Below, one piece after another: positions 1-13,400 of a stretch of 64,000 nt of DNA. Numbering within the stretch: position 1 is the stretch's first letter; each line of letters opens with the position of its first letter. The DNA is from Solea solea. Lineage: Eukaryota > Chordata > Actinopteri > Pleuronectiformes > Soleidae. The translations under genes were made by a program, and so were the position numbers. Where the stretch lies: contig NC_081154.1 of NCBI RefSeq assembly GCF_958295425.1, forward strand, positions 930,001 through 994,000, given 5' to 3'. The notes beneath the pieces were generated by a model. It was not told where the DNA came from. It ran no database searches and saw only the letters and a list, made by a program, of their open reading frames with translations.

Positions 1-914
1 TGACCCACTAAACCGTGCCTGGAAAATGTCAATGACATAATCACATTTTTTTTTGTTGCCAATTTTAGCCACAGAATAAAGTGGCAGGAACAGTCAAAGA
101 TGGAAACTTCCATATAAGAAACCAGGAACAGAAAAATATACATGTGATATTGTTCTTTAAAAGTAGGAACTTTTTCACCCCCGACTGCACCTTGTGACAC
201 CAACGAGGAAAGCAGGAGATGGTTATCAGGGTGGATGTAGGCGGTACGCATGTTCTAACCATCTCCTGACAAGCATGGAGCTGTGAAGTGATTCTCCAAT
301 CACAGTGTAGAACCCAGCAGCTCTGCTGAAAGACAGGTATGCAACTCCACGTTCTTCTGTGAGCTACAGCTGAGCTCCCCGCATGTCCTTCAAGAACAAT
401 GATTGAATCGCTGAGTCGGGGTGTTTTTAAAAGACAATCCAGCACCATAGCTTGGTAGTTTGACTTCTTCTCAGGTGGACAATCATGGAGAGTTTATGTC
501 TAGAATCAGGTTCTCTTCTTCTCTCTGTAAACTGTATTGAATAGACATGATATGCAGCTGTCTGTGGAATATGATTTTATCAAAGGTGTTTGATATGGAT
601 GTGTAATTACGCAGCGCTTTGAAAACAATTTCACGACATCTTCTCAAATTACAGGCTGCAGGTGGCAGGAACATACCAGTCCTCCTACCTCCTACCAGAT
701 GACTATGGAAATAGACTCTCTCAGATCGAGTGCTGACGTTCATTCTTTCATTTATGTAGAAAGTTGTGGAAGGAGTTGGAGCCAATCCTAACAGATTTAG
801 GACAAAAGCCGGGGTTCACTCTGGACTGGTCAACAGTCCATTACAGGAACAAGGCCAACAAACAGACCTGAAGAACCCTTCACTCTCACATTTACACCTA
901 TGGTCCGTTGGTAG

Positions 915-1075
915 CAGTGTCTCTTAATCCTGGTCCTGAGGACCCACCACACTACATGTTTAAGATGTGCCTGATGACAATATGACCATTTGAATTAGGT
1001 GTGTTGGACCAATGAAACATCTGAAACATGCAGGGCATTGGGTGCCTAGGACCAGGTTTGTGAAACCCTGATTTA
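915..1075. mobile_element. short palindromic MITE-like element, copy 1
   Basis: The left end (taatcctggtcctgagg...catgttt) is mirrored by the right end (aaacatgcagggcattgggtgcctaggaccagg). The whole ~160-bp unit has terminal inverted repeats and no coding capacity. A related unit lies near 38075. Confidence 0.55.
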
Positions 1076-1298
1076 GAGTGTCCATATAACCTAATCTCCT
1101 AAATCCTAGTCTTTGGACTGTGGACCTGGAGAACTCACAGATAGCCAGTGCACGCAGGGAGAACATGCAAAGGTAATTGGTTAAGATACCTACATCTAGA
1201 GCTGGTTTGTCAAACTGGGATTCAAACCTGTGACCAGCATCTGCTAATAACTAAGTATCATACAGTCTCTCATACAAACACAAAGTTGGTGAACTGAC

Positions 1299-1389
1299 CT
1301 GTTGCTCCCTGCTCTTCCTCTGCAGTCCACTGTTGAGGGCCTCCTCTGCCTCGAGCCTGGAGCTGGTGCTGGTGATCTCCAGTTCCTTC
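1299..1389 (-). CDS. myosin-rod exon F (leftmost in window)
   Basis: This exon has 91 nt, starts in phase 2 and ends in phase 0, with acceptor CTCTGCAG and donor CAG|GTCAGT. It reads KELEITSTSSRLEAEEALNS, parallel to the DFEISQLQSKIEDEQALG segment. No following rod exon (expected to start near ARIEELEEE) is visible in 1-1298. Confidence 0.8.
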
Positions 1390-3004
1390 CTGCAGAGACA
1401 CAGAGACTCTAATGTCACCCACCGCTATCGCTAAACATCACGGTGACTGTAATGCTAACTGAGATGCTTGTAGAAGACAGAGACAAAGTAAATAAGTGAA
1501 ACTTGATGGAAGATTCATGCACGGTTCAGCCATTTCTCTCTTAGTACAAGAGGTAAGAATTTGGGTGGAAATCTAAACAACCATCAAAAAGATTGTTAGA
1601 AATGTAATTTAAAAGTTCATTAATTATGATGAACTTGTACCGTTAGTCCATAAACCATAAACGGGATTAAATGTGATAAATACGATAAATCTGATTTTTA
1701 ACGATTTTTAACGTGTGCTTTTCGTGTTGACTGATCATTTGTATATCCTCGCGCTACTTGCTTGAGAGTAACCACAACTATTCACTAATAATAATCAACA
1801 AACATTTCCACAACAATACAACTAACTGCAAGTTACCAGGTGGTACAAACTTCACGCTAACTTTCTGCCCCGCCCTTTCCTTGCTAGGTGTTGCTCATTG
1901 GCATGGGTTGACACACCGGTTATATATCTGCTCCTGGTCTCTCTCTTCTGGCTGTACCTCACCTCCCTGATCAGGTCACATGATCAGTAGAGTCTGTCCT
2001 CTGGGGACAATTAATGTTTGTACCAAGTCACTCTAATGGTTGTTCAGTTTACCCCAACACCAGAATGTCTTAGTCATGGAGAAACATTGTCAGACAGTGC
2101 CACAGTCAGTGGGATTCATCCTCCCAAACCATGAACGTTTGGGCAAAAGTTATGGCGGACCGACCAACACTACAGGCAAGACTAAAAGGTGATTTATCAC
2201 TGACCAAAACTGGAATTTCTCTTTTACAGCATTTGATTTCCTGTATCAGCGGCGAACGTTATGATTGGCCGACCTTTTGATGAGGTCTTCCAGGCCGCTC
2301 TTCATCTTCCCCATCTCTCCCAGACTGTCCTGCGAGCAGCGGCTGTCACCTTCCAGCTTCCTCCGGCTCTTCTCCAGCTCGCCGCGCTGACGGCGCTCCT
2401 GCTCCAGCTGGAACTCCAGCTGAACACAAACACAACGGTGCAGGGAGGTAGGAAAGACAATATGCTGTGATCATAATGTCATACAGCTGCAGAGAGGATA
2501 GTTTACAGGCAGAGGGTTCCAATGAACCGAGGTTTTTGAAGATCAAAATGGGTACTAATACTTTCTTTTTTTTTATTAACGATAACTGCCGGTAGTTAAA
2601 ATAATTTCTGCCGGTAATCGATATGTTTTTCATTGACCGTATATTTGACCATTTTTATGTGTAAAATTACATGTGTTCAATGTTCCCCCCTGGATTTGCC
2701 AAAGCCTATTGGCTAACAGGGTTGCAATTAAGGGAAACAACCTTGAGTTTCCATTCCGCATATCACTGTCAAATATTCAGTCCATAACTTTAATATTACC
2801 ACAGTGTTTTGCAGTAAAGTTTGCAGTAAAAAAAGAAAACTGTATGGTTTTTTGAAGCATTTCCTTTGTTCTTACTGATGTTTCTTTGTATTTTAAAGTT
2901 GATATGAAGATTTGCCTAAAATAATGCATCAGTAATACTACATATATATAAATATATACTATATACTATCTATACATATATATGTATATGTATATATGTG
3001 TATG

Positions 3005-3042
<38 letters not shown>

Positions 3043-6000
3043 TATATACATATATATATGTATATATCCTTAAAGAAATGCACATCACAGATTAAACACT
3101 CTGGACAAAAAAGGATCAGCAATGGTGGAACAAGGAAGCATGACAAAGGATATATTTGAAGTGTGATTTGGTCGGTACATACCTGAATCTCAAACCTGTA
3201 TTGTCTTGAATGGCCACCAGGGGGTGACACCACTGAATTAGCCTACTTCTCACTTTAATATTAATGTTTAGAAACAGTTTCCTGACAAATGTATGGACTC
3301 GGTTGCTTCAGGTCAAAAAGACTTCCATTTTTGAAATGGTAGAAAATAAAGGACGTTTTTATGAGAATGGACACCATGTGATTGACAGTTAATCTGTTCA
3401 TTAGATGCCTGGTTGCAGTTGTAGGTCATATTTCAGTAGATGAAATCTCAGAGAAGCTCGCCCCAACTCCACCAAATATAGTTTCTTCTGGTTTAAAAAA
3501 ACCCATCATGGAGCTGGACAAAGTTCTAAACTCAAGGCTTCAAAACTGGAGTCGAAGAAACCAATGTTTTGCCACAAAAAGCTTCATTTTAAAACATTTC
3601 CAAGCTAAAACGGGGGCAAAAATCTAAGAGAGTGTGGTATTGAATAGAGAATAATGCAAAAATATTAATGCTATATGGAATATTCTGTACTTACATTTTC
3701 AGCTTGCATCTGAAGTTTGGTTTTCTCTTTGGTCAGAAGGTTCACTTTCTCCTCCTCGCTCTGTAGGTCCTCGATGGCCTGCTGTTGGGGTGAAACAAGA
3801 TGTCTGAGTCTGGGCTGCACATGTGCCCCTAATTCACTGATCATCCAGCGGGCTGATTCACACCCATCTGTTTGCCACATTGCTGCTCGGAAAGATGGGG
3901 AGATGTTTGGTTGCAGAGAGAATGTCAGAAGTCATCTCCAGTTTGATTTGATGGATCAGACGTTTTCTCTCCGGCTTTTCATCGACTGGCAACAAAAGCC
4001 TCGGAACGAACGTCAAACTCTGTGATTCTGCTAAAACAGCTGTGAGAGCTCCGGCGGTGCCAAGATGATCCGTATTATGTTTCCTCGAGCCGAATTAATA
4101 ATGTACGACATGTTCAACAAATAGCAGGAGGATAATGAGGTCTGAGGCTAAATTGCTCCCACACATTACACAATGAAGGAGGCTACTGTTGGTCAAAGCA
4201 TCTGGGAGGAATTGCTGCCATAGAACACGATGTGGCCGTTAAATGTTATGATTTCTATCCATTTCAAAGCGTCTGCCCCACTTTTGAAAGAATGCTGCTG
4301 CTGTAGGTGATAGGCAGCACGTTTATCTCCAGTCCTGGGCTTTTTGGCAGATCTTCAGGACGTATGGTTCTGTTTTCCTCTCAGTCAGACCGTAAGTGAG
4401 GTATCTCTGTACGCTGTGACAAATATCGACTTAACTGAGACTTACAGAGTTTACACTGAATCTAACGCAAAAAAAACTTTATAATAACTGATTTTTGCAC
4501 ACATTACAGTAAAAAACATTGTGTACTCTTCAATTTGGAACCAGTAGTTTGACAAATCCATCATGCATCCGTCCATCTATCCAACCAACCAACCAACAGA
4601 CCCAGGTAGCAGCCAATCATCCATCCAACCAACCAAGCAAACAACCAGTCAACCAAATAACCAACCAGTCCAGCCAGTCAGCCACACATCTATCCACCCA
4701 CCCAACCAACCAACCAAAATACTATCCATCCATCCAGGTACAGTAGATATCCACCAACTAACCAAACAACCAACCAAAAAATATCATCCATCCAAGAACC
4801 AAACAACCCAGCCAGATAACAGCCACCCATCCGAGCAAGCAAAGAACCAATCAACTAACTAACTAACTAACTAACTAACCAACCAGACATCTATCTAAAA
4901 GGCCAAAACACCAGACGCCCAAATGACCGACTGCCCATCTGACGATCGTCCTTCCTTCCGACCAGCCACTCAAAACAAACTCAGAGTTAGTTTTGAGTGG
5001 TTTTGAAGTGGTTTTTCAGCAGCCTGTCATGGCCGTTCTCTTCATTTTTCTTTAACCGTAGATATATTAAGTCCTGAACTTTAAAATTACACATACTTAA
5101 AGTTCTATGATGACAACTGAATTATTTCCACACTCTCTGAGGCCTGCGCCGCACATGTGTACAATGTCTGCAGAGAAGATGGAGCGAAAAAAGGTAGAAT
5201 ATGCGTCATTTTCATGTGGTGAAGGTTACAATTTGGAACCAAACGCCAGCAAAACGAACACATTTTCATTTTTATTTCCCCTCATTTTCTGTAAATTCTT
5301 GAAAAGAGACAAACCTTTAAATAACCCTTGTGATGTCAGAGGAAGACGTGATCTATGTTACCACGTACTGCTCCGTTTATGACTCGTGTTGTTTTTCTGG
5401 AGTCTCCTGGCTTCATGGAAGCGCAGTATTAAATGAACGTAATGGCCCGTAACAGCTCTATCACTGTGATCTCACCTGACTGAGCTCCACCAGATGTTCC
5501 TTCTCCTTCTGGAGCTTCTGCACCTCCTTGTCCTTGTGATAAAGCTGCTCCGACAGACTCCTCGACTCGCCGTCTGACAACTGGACAGAAAAAGGACGCA
5601 GATAAAGACTTTCAATCAGCAGAGCCATTAGTGAATGCGAGGGATGTGTTGCATCCACCAGCAGATGTCAGATAACTTGCTAATCTAGTGCCGCTGAAAC
5701 CCTTCATCTTTGTCTGGTTACAAATGTTTTCATCATCGGCCATGATGGATAGTGCAGCATGGTCTTTTCAGCCACACTGTAAAACAAGAGTCTCCTTTCA
5801 TGACAGAAACAAATGCCATTCATTTTGCCTCCGTATTGCAAAACGCCGCCGCCGCCGCCGACCCGAGGACCCCGCCAGGACATGTGTGATAGTTTAGAGC
5901 ATCGGGCAGCAAATGCATGTCAGCTGACTGGTGGCTTTGTACGCCTACTCTTCAAAAACAACCACAAATGTTGCGACAATAAATTTCCAAAAGCAGACTT

Positions 6001-9000
6001 ATGAGCAAATTCCATGCACCGAAAAAATTTTGCGCCTTTAGATCAATGGCATTGCATCCAGGTGTTAACGACTGTTTTGACAGCATACCACAGACACAAG
6101 ACATGAGGGTCACGTCATTTCTTTTTCAAAGGCTTGTGTCAACTCTTGCTTCCACACAGGCCCGGTCTTGTTGCATCTACAGTCGCCAGAGTCGTCTCAC
6201 ACCTCTCTGTAATGTTACAGTGACCTTCCCCACGTGGGGGAAACAATTAGTGGCGGAAAAAAGCTTCATAAAACCCGAGGATCGGGATCCTTAGTGCAGT
6301 GACCCAGATCTAATTGATATGTATGGAGTTGCGGAGGCTCGAGCAGCGGCACGTCGGGCCCGTTTTTTCCGACCTGACAATGCAGCGCAGACAGTACAGT
6401 GCATTCTTACGGCATTCCTGAGGTGAGATAGCATCTTAATCCTTTAATACCCCTCAGTAAAGAAGATAAAGGGGTTTGGTGAAGGGGGCTGTAACGGAGA
6501 TGTCAAAGCAGCCTCCGCTCCTTGGTGTCTGCACACAGACACGAGACAGTTTGTCGTGATTAAAAAACATTTTGATGTGTTTTGGGGACGTTTTTTTTCC
6601 CACTTGATAATAAATCTGCTCTCAAACACCAGCAACAAGTCATCTGTCCGTCATCTGCTCTCTGTCGCTCGGCAGCTACGCATAATAAAAACAAACATAT
6701 TTGGAAGTGATGCGAACATCAATCTAATACTAATTCAGGGTAGGAACGGTGGTAGCGCTGTATATCGTTAAAGTCATAGCAATGCACACAAAACTCGTAC
6801 CATGACTCATCTACAAACTACATCTATGTCATTCTAATCCTTTTTGTCATCAAATTAAAGGTTCTCTCTATTTCTGTTCTCCATCGTCGCTGTGAGTGAC
6901 AGAGCGTGACAAACCACGTTCACGTTCTCAGTGAGAGCAGCTGCTAGAAAATGACTAAAAAAACGCAGAAAAGTACGATTATTATACTTCTCTATGCAGA
7001 CGATCGTTATTTGCATTATATGCAGATGATTCTTTTCTATGCAGATGATCGTTCTTTTCTGTACTCTCTGCTTCATGATCACCCAAATCTGTCTAAAATG
7101 AGTGAACATTTACATACACATTTAATATCTAGTTGTATCATAACTATAGTTTGTTCCAGTCTTATGTAGCGATCGCTGCTGGAGTTGAGAGTAAATTAAA
7201 CCTCAAAAAACTAAAACTAAAACTAAACTAAAATCCATTAGTACAATATGGAAATACTTTAGTCAGAAAACAGTGTTTATCCTTGATGATATACTGTCAG
7301 CTCAGTGTGGTGGAGATTACGTAACAGCCCACCTGTTTACACTGCTCAGCCACAGTCAGAGCACTGTCCAGCTCGTCCAGGTCTCGTCTCAGGCTGCTGC
7401 ACTCCACCTCCAGCCGGTCCCTCTGGAGGACCAGCTGTGCCGAACAGGCCTTCTCTTCGTCCAGACACTCGGACAAGCCCGACAGCTGCCGCTCCAGTTC
7501 ACGCCGAGCCTTCTCCAGCTGGACACAGCGCTGCTCGGACGCCTGGACGCACTCCTGCTCCTGGAGACCAACCAGCACAGACTTACAGTTACAGATAATT
7601 CATGTATTCATGCGATGTTGTGTTAAGTTTACCACTGAGACAGAATCACTGCTGCATTTCAGAACTCTGGTACACCTTCTTGCTCTCAATATAACCTCAA
7701 CAATTATCATATTATATAACTTTTGCACGATTCAGACGTATCTGCACACGGACCATAGCTTTTTTTTGCAAAAAAAAAGGGAAAGAAAAGGAGTGAGGTC
7801 AAATGAGGTAAGAAAAAAAAATCAAGGTATTAAGAGAATAAAAGGTGAACATCAGGGTATTAGTGGTAGTGAAACATGCTGAAGCAAATAAAAGCAATTC
7901 ATTCAAGAGGCTCTTACCACAGGTTATGGCACAAGATGAAACTTATCCACCCCCGAGCTTTGTTAGTTTGCACTTGTGCTAATATACTGGAGCAGAGCCG
8001 CAGCGGTGACGCAGCGTTGCTGACCAGATAAGCGAGTTCTACCAAAACACCACATCACTTAGTCGACAGCCATCCATAACAGGAGTGAAAGCGCTGAGTG
8101 CGAGCGCCGGCTCTGGTTACTGTTACTCTCTCATGGACCAGTCATCATGGGCAAAGCATTTGGAACGAGCTAATAGCAAACCCAAATATCTGGCTTTTGT
8201 GACAGGAACAGGCGACCACATTTCCATCTGCATTTATTTCCATAAAAGTACTTTGAGTTTGAGTTTTTTTCGGTTGCCTGCACTTATTTGGGGTTTTTCT
8301 TTTTTTCACATCATTTTCACTCTCAGCTGTTTTTATCACCTTTAACAAACAGGTGTGACCGTAACACGAGATCGTCAAACATGGAGGAAGTGCACACAGC
8401 TGTTGGTGCAGGTATGCTGACTGTGATTGTAACACAGGAAGTGATGCACCTTAAAACACATGAACATAGACATGAATCACTTCAACTGTAAGTATACAGT
8501 ACTGTATAATTACTGTATACTTATACTTGCGGAGAATCAAAACAAAATTACATTTTACAAAACACTATGTTCCAGAACACAAAATGCCTCGGAAAACAAA
8601 CGCAACTTTTCAGGAAAAACCTTAAAAAGCAGCTGAAACATGTCTTGTAGCGTCGGAGGTTGTTGCTAGTTGTAGTACGCAATCTTTGGCGTACGGGACA
8701 AACTTTTTCGTAGAACTAAGAGAAAGAAAAGTCAGAAATGTATCAGCTTTTTTGGAGTAAAACAAAACCTGATGAAAACGTATGGAAACTGTTCCTAGAC
8801 GTCCATCGTCATTGACCAATACCATGAGAATCACAACAAAACAACTTTTTACAAAACAGAAAGAAAACCTTGAAAATCAGCTGAAAAACTTTACTAACAG
8901 CTAAATAACCATCACAGATGAAGTCATTGATTGCATCGTAGGAGGTTGTTACTAGTTCTAGAATTAAATCTTCATTGTCCAGAACGTCCAATCACAGCAT

Positions 9001-10416
9001 ATAACTCCTGAAAAGTCGCAAATGCCACAAACAGTGGCAAGTTGCGAGAAGAATCAACATAAACACTTTTCTAGGACTACTCTAGAACTACTCAAGGGTA
9101 TTTGGTGGTTGCCATTGGGTCGCCATAGTAACCATTTCATCTCTGACCGGCTACATTAGTATGTAAGACATGGTCACTCTCCTGGATAACCCACACAATG
9201 GACATCATTACTGTAAATGCTTTAAAATGGCAGATCATTTGGATGGTAACACATGGTAGCTTCAGGGCCTAGAACATGAGCAGCAACCCATGATCCTTTG
9301 CTGCTTGTCTCCGCCCCCCTCTACCCCCTCACACTTACTGTCCTGTCAAAATATCTTTTGGCAGGAATATCATTAAATATTTCATAAACCAGCATCCGTT
9401 ACCCACAGCCGCTAGCCGGTGCTCCAGTGTGGTGCTGTAGCCATCCCAGTCCAGTTCCTCAGGTTCTGGCTCTGGTCCAGGGTCTGCATGGTTCCCATTG
9501 GTCTCCTCAGAGTCGTCAGACAGCGAGCTGCGACGCTGGCGCTGCCTCACAGACATCATGTTGTTGTTGATGATGATGATGATGATGATAATGCTGCTTC
9601 TGTGAAGTCTATAAACCGCCTCCCTGTGCAGACTTCACCTGTTTGGGGATGTAGCGACTTGCCCGGTTGTTCTTACTGTAGAGGCCTAATCACTTCTCCT
9701 TTTTTTCCCCCCTCTCGTCCTTCTCTTGGTTCACAGCTGGTTCTGGTTGTTCCAGGTGGATTTTCGCAGCAGGATCAGATCCCAGAGTTTCTCTCACACA
9801 ACATATTTCCCTTTCTTTCTTTCTTTCTTTCTTTCTTCAACACTGCACCTAATCTTTCAGCCTGGTCTTTGTGAGAGCCTTCCTTCGTCTCCTCTGTTCA
9901 TCTTGTCTTGTTTAGGTTGCACTGGCTGGGATACGCCGCTGAAATCCAAACATTCCTTAGTACATGGTTCACAGCCGGTTCCCAGTATGTGCAGGTAGCT
10001 GCTGCTCAGTCCACTTTCAGACAAAACTCTTGTTTTACCACCACGACTTTCCCTGCTCTGATAATCTCCTCCCCCAGGAACAGGTGCCTCCTTAGAGTTT
10101 CAGGTGGATCCAGGTGTCCCACTGGGATGGCGGCCGCTCAGTGTTGGATGTCAGTTCAGGGAGGAAAATCCTCAAAAAGAGACGAAGCATCAAACGCCAC
10201 GAACACCGAGAGACGAGGAAAACAAGGGCACAGTTCCAGAGTGGAAAAATGCCTGCTCTCGTCACAGTCCACATTATAATTGACATAAATGTCTTACGCG
10301 CACACGCCCACCTGCCCCCCCACAATGCCACGGCATTCATCTTAGCGAGAACAACGGGGCATATTGTGCCTCGCTCACGTCCAAGTGTGGATGTTTTTCT
10401 TGAATGAAGCGGCCAA

Positions 10417-10450
<34 letters not shown>

Positions 10451-13400
10451 ATTAAGCACTTTCATATCTGGAGTTTACATCAGAGGGGTTAGAGTGGCAG
10501 AGATTATAATGATAACCAAAGTGCCAGGTGCCAAACATTCACAAAAACAGAGGCGTAAATATAAGTTGTCCAAAGCCGTAGAAGGTTGAATCAATGGAAA
10601 CGTTGTTGATTATTGAGTTCTAGGATCGAGGGTTCCCTATTGAGGAGGAGCAGAAGTCTAGTTATCTCTCAGATCACTTCATGTACACTGTGCCGAGTTA
10701 TTGCTCAATAACGACATAACAATATCCTGCTCACCTCAGATTTAATTGCCACCTTTTTATGCTTCAACTGCACAATTCCAGACCTTGATTTTCGCAAAGC
10801 TAAACTGTTGATGTTGTAAATAGAGATGGGCTAATGATAATGATAACGTGTGCCACGTGCCAAAAACGCTGCCGCTACAAGTCAGCAAAACAGACTGTAA
10901 ATGCATCAGAACGAGTTATCAAAAGCCGTAGAAGGTTGAATTCATAGAAAAATAGTTCATTATTGAGTTATAGGAGGAAAATGACTTATTGAGAACCTCC
11001 TACTTGATGAGCAAGGCTGGAAGAAGAGTCTAGTGATCTCTCGGGTCACTTCATTTACATTGTGTTGAGTAGTTTGCATGACGTTATTAATCTGTAATGA
11101 CAACAATATCGTGCTCACCTCAGATTTAATTGCCAGCTTTTGAAGCTTCAGCTGTAAAATTCCTCTTGATGTTGGAAATAGTCATGAAATAGTCGTGAAT
11201 GTGGAATTTTTGACTGACTTTTACGACTGAGCTCTGCAGAAACTGCAAAGTCAACTTCAACGCTGTAGCTCGACTGCCAAGATGTGAGTTATGTACAAAA
11301 CTCACAGAAGAAATAAGTGGAAAACATTGGCAACAAATAATGCTATAAAGTAGAGGAATGAGAGGGAAACCTACAGCTATTAGATGTGCAAAAAAACTCA
11401 TTTTTCACCATTAATGGGTCCACGGGGGGTCGTAAAGAGTGTCTCTCTGTGCTATACGACACCTTCGAGTATGTTTATGTCTTGAAAAATGTGCATATTT
11501 GTGGCAAATACGACAAGAGCGGGCAATCAAAAAAACAAAAACCCCGACACCTGTGTTTGTGTACTAACAACTCAGCGCACCACAAATTCCAGAGCCGTCG
11601 TTATGCAGCGACGAGGATTCTGTTTCTGTCTGGAACACCAAGACCTTATCAAATCAAATAAAAACCCAGAAAAACAGCTGATGGATAAGCACTCTGCCAA
11701 CGCCACTGAGCTGTGGACGACGTCCAGGCACCAACAACAAACGTGAAAAGCTGAGGATTTCCGAGAATTCAGATTGTCTTATTTTGACAATGTGGTCTGG
11801 GTTCTGGTGCAGGGAGGCGGCACAGAGAGATCTCTTTCTCCCACTCCCACTGGAAGTCAGGACACTGAGCTCAGCTGCAGACTCCACTCATGTCCAACAC
11901 CAACAACCGCCACAGAATCAGATCATTCAAATACTGTACGTAGCTTTTCTTTTTTTAAAATCATACAAATGCTCCAAAAGCAAAACCAGTTTCCTGACTC
12001 TTCCTGATTCTTAGTGATTACAGAGTCATAAGGTAACTGGAGGACATGGGTTACAGTAGATGAAAGGATCACAGGAAGAGCCTCTGGTTACACAGACGAT
12101 CTGCGCCGTCGTTTCGGCGACTTCATTCCAAATGAAACCCATATTCTGAGAATGTTCTGTCGCTGCCTCCACCGAGGTAGAAAACCTGGTATTTAATTAC
12201 CAGCTGCCTTTTAACATGCTAAAGGGAAGATGAGTGATAACACCAGAGGGAAGAGGAGGTTGTGGGTTCAGCTGCCAGATGCTTTCAACTGAAGATATCA
12301 ATCTTGGAGTCTTGTTAAAAAAAGAGAGAAAGAAAAGGGGGAAAAAAAGAAGCCACTTCAACCAGGGTCGAGGCTCAGTGAAGCTGTGAATTATCCACAA
12401 AGCTTTTTCAACTCAAGTCATTAAAGTATAAAGGATTTTTCAATTAAAATATTTGATATTGATTCAAAACACCCTTAAATATTTTAGCAACCATTAAATA
12501 TTTTGCCATTTCGTGTATCCTTTGCACAAATCTCACGACAAGACTTGCCCATAATCTTATGTTATCACAGGGGAAGCTAACAGCTAAGCTAACAGCTGAG
12601 TCCGCATATTTGTTACTTTGCCATCTACTCTTTCATAAGCAAGTAAAACTGGAAATCAGACTGAATCAGGACTTTGTGAATCGCGACCGAATCAACTCAT
12701 CTTTTCTTGCGGATCTCTGGAAAATTTCCTTGGATTGTGTTTGGACTCCCAACCACATTTTATGCAAGATTTTGTCATGTTAACACGTTAGTCCGACTAA
12801 AATCGAGCTAGTCTTAGTCGGACTAAGACAGTATTTTGGTTTCCTTAACGTCATGTAAACACATTAGTCGGACTAAAATCGAGCTAGTCTTGCTGGAGGT
12901 AACCAGATGAAAAATACCCTGAAAAATGATGACCACATGCTCTTTATTATAAGCTACACTTACTCACAAGTGCAGCACAAAAACACCAATAAAACGGTTA
13001 ATAAAACTAAATGAGAATCTGCAAGAAGTGAGTGGGAGAAATGTTCCAAAACATCTTTGGTACAAATGGATTTAAGCAGAGAAAAGTCCACTATTTACCC
13101 CTTAATTACTGTTAATGGGAAATAAATGTGGAGCGTTTGTGCAGATGCTTCAGCGCTGCATGTGGAAAAACTGTCAGTGTGGAGCGACTCTGAAGTTTCT
13201 GAGGCCAAAGGCAAAAAAAACTGTGAGACAAAAGACTGTGGAGAGACGAGGAGACGAGAGGAGGACGAGGGGAACGAAGGACTGTCTTAATGTTCAAAGA
13301 CGAGGGGGGACGGACAAAACTGGAAACATGAACTAATTGGTGAGGTGAGCCTCAGGTGAACGTCTGCGTGGAGACGCTGGAGACAGACGTGATTGACGAC

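Noticed and set aside
4519..4862. Pro/Thr/Asn/Gln-rich ORFs on the plus strand
   Set aside because: They are the translation of the (CCAN)n tandem repeat, which stays open in several frames.
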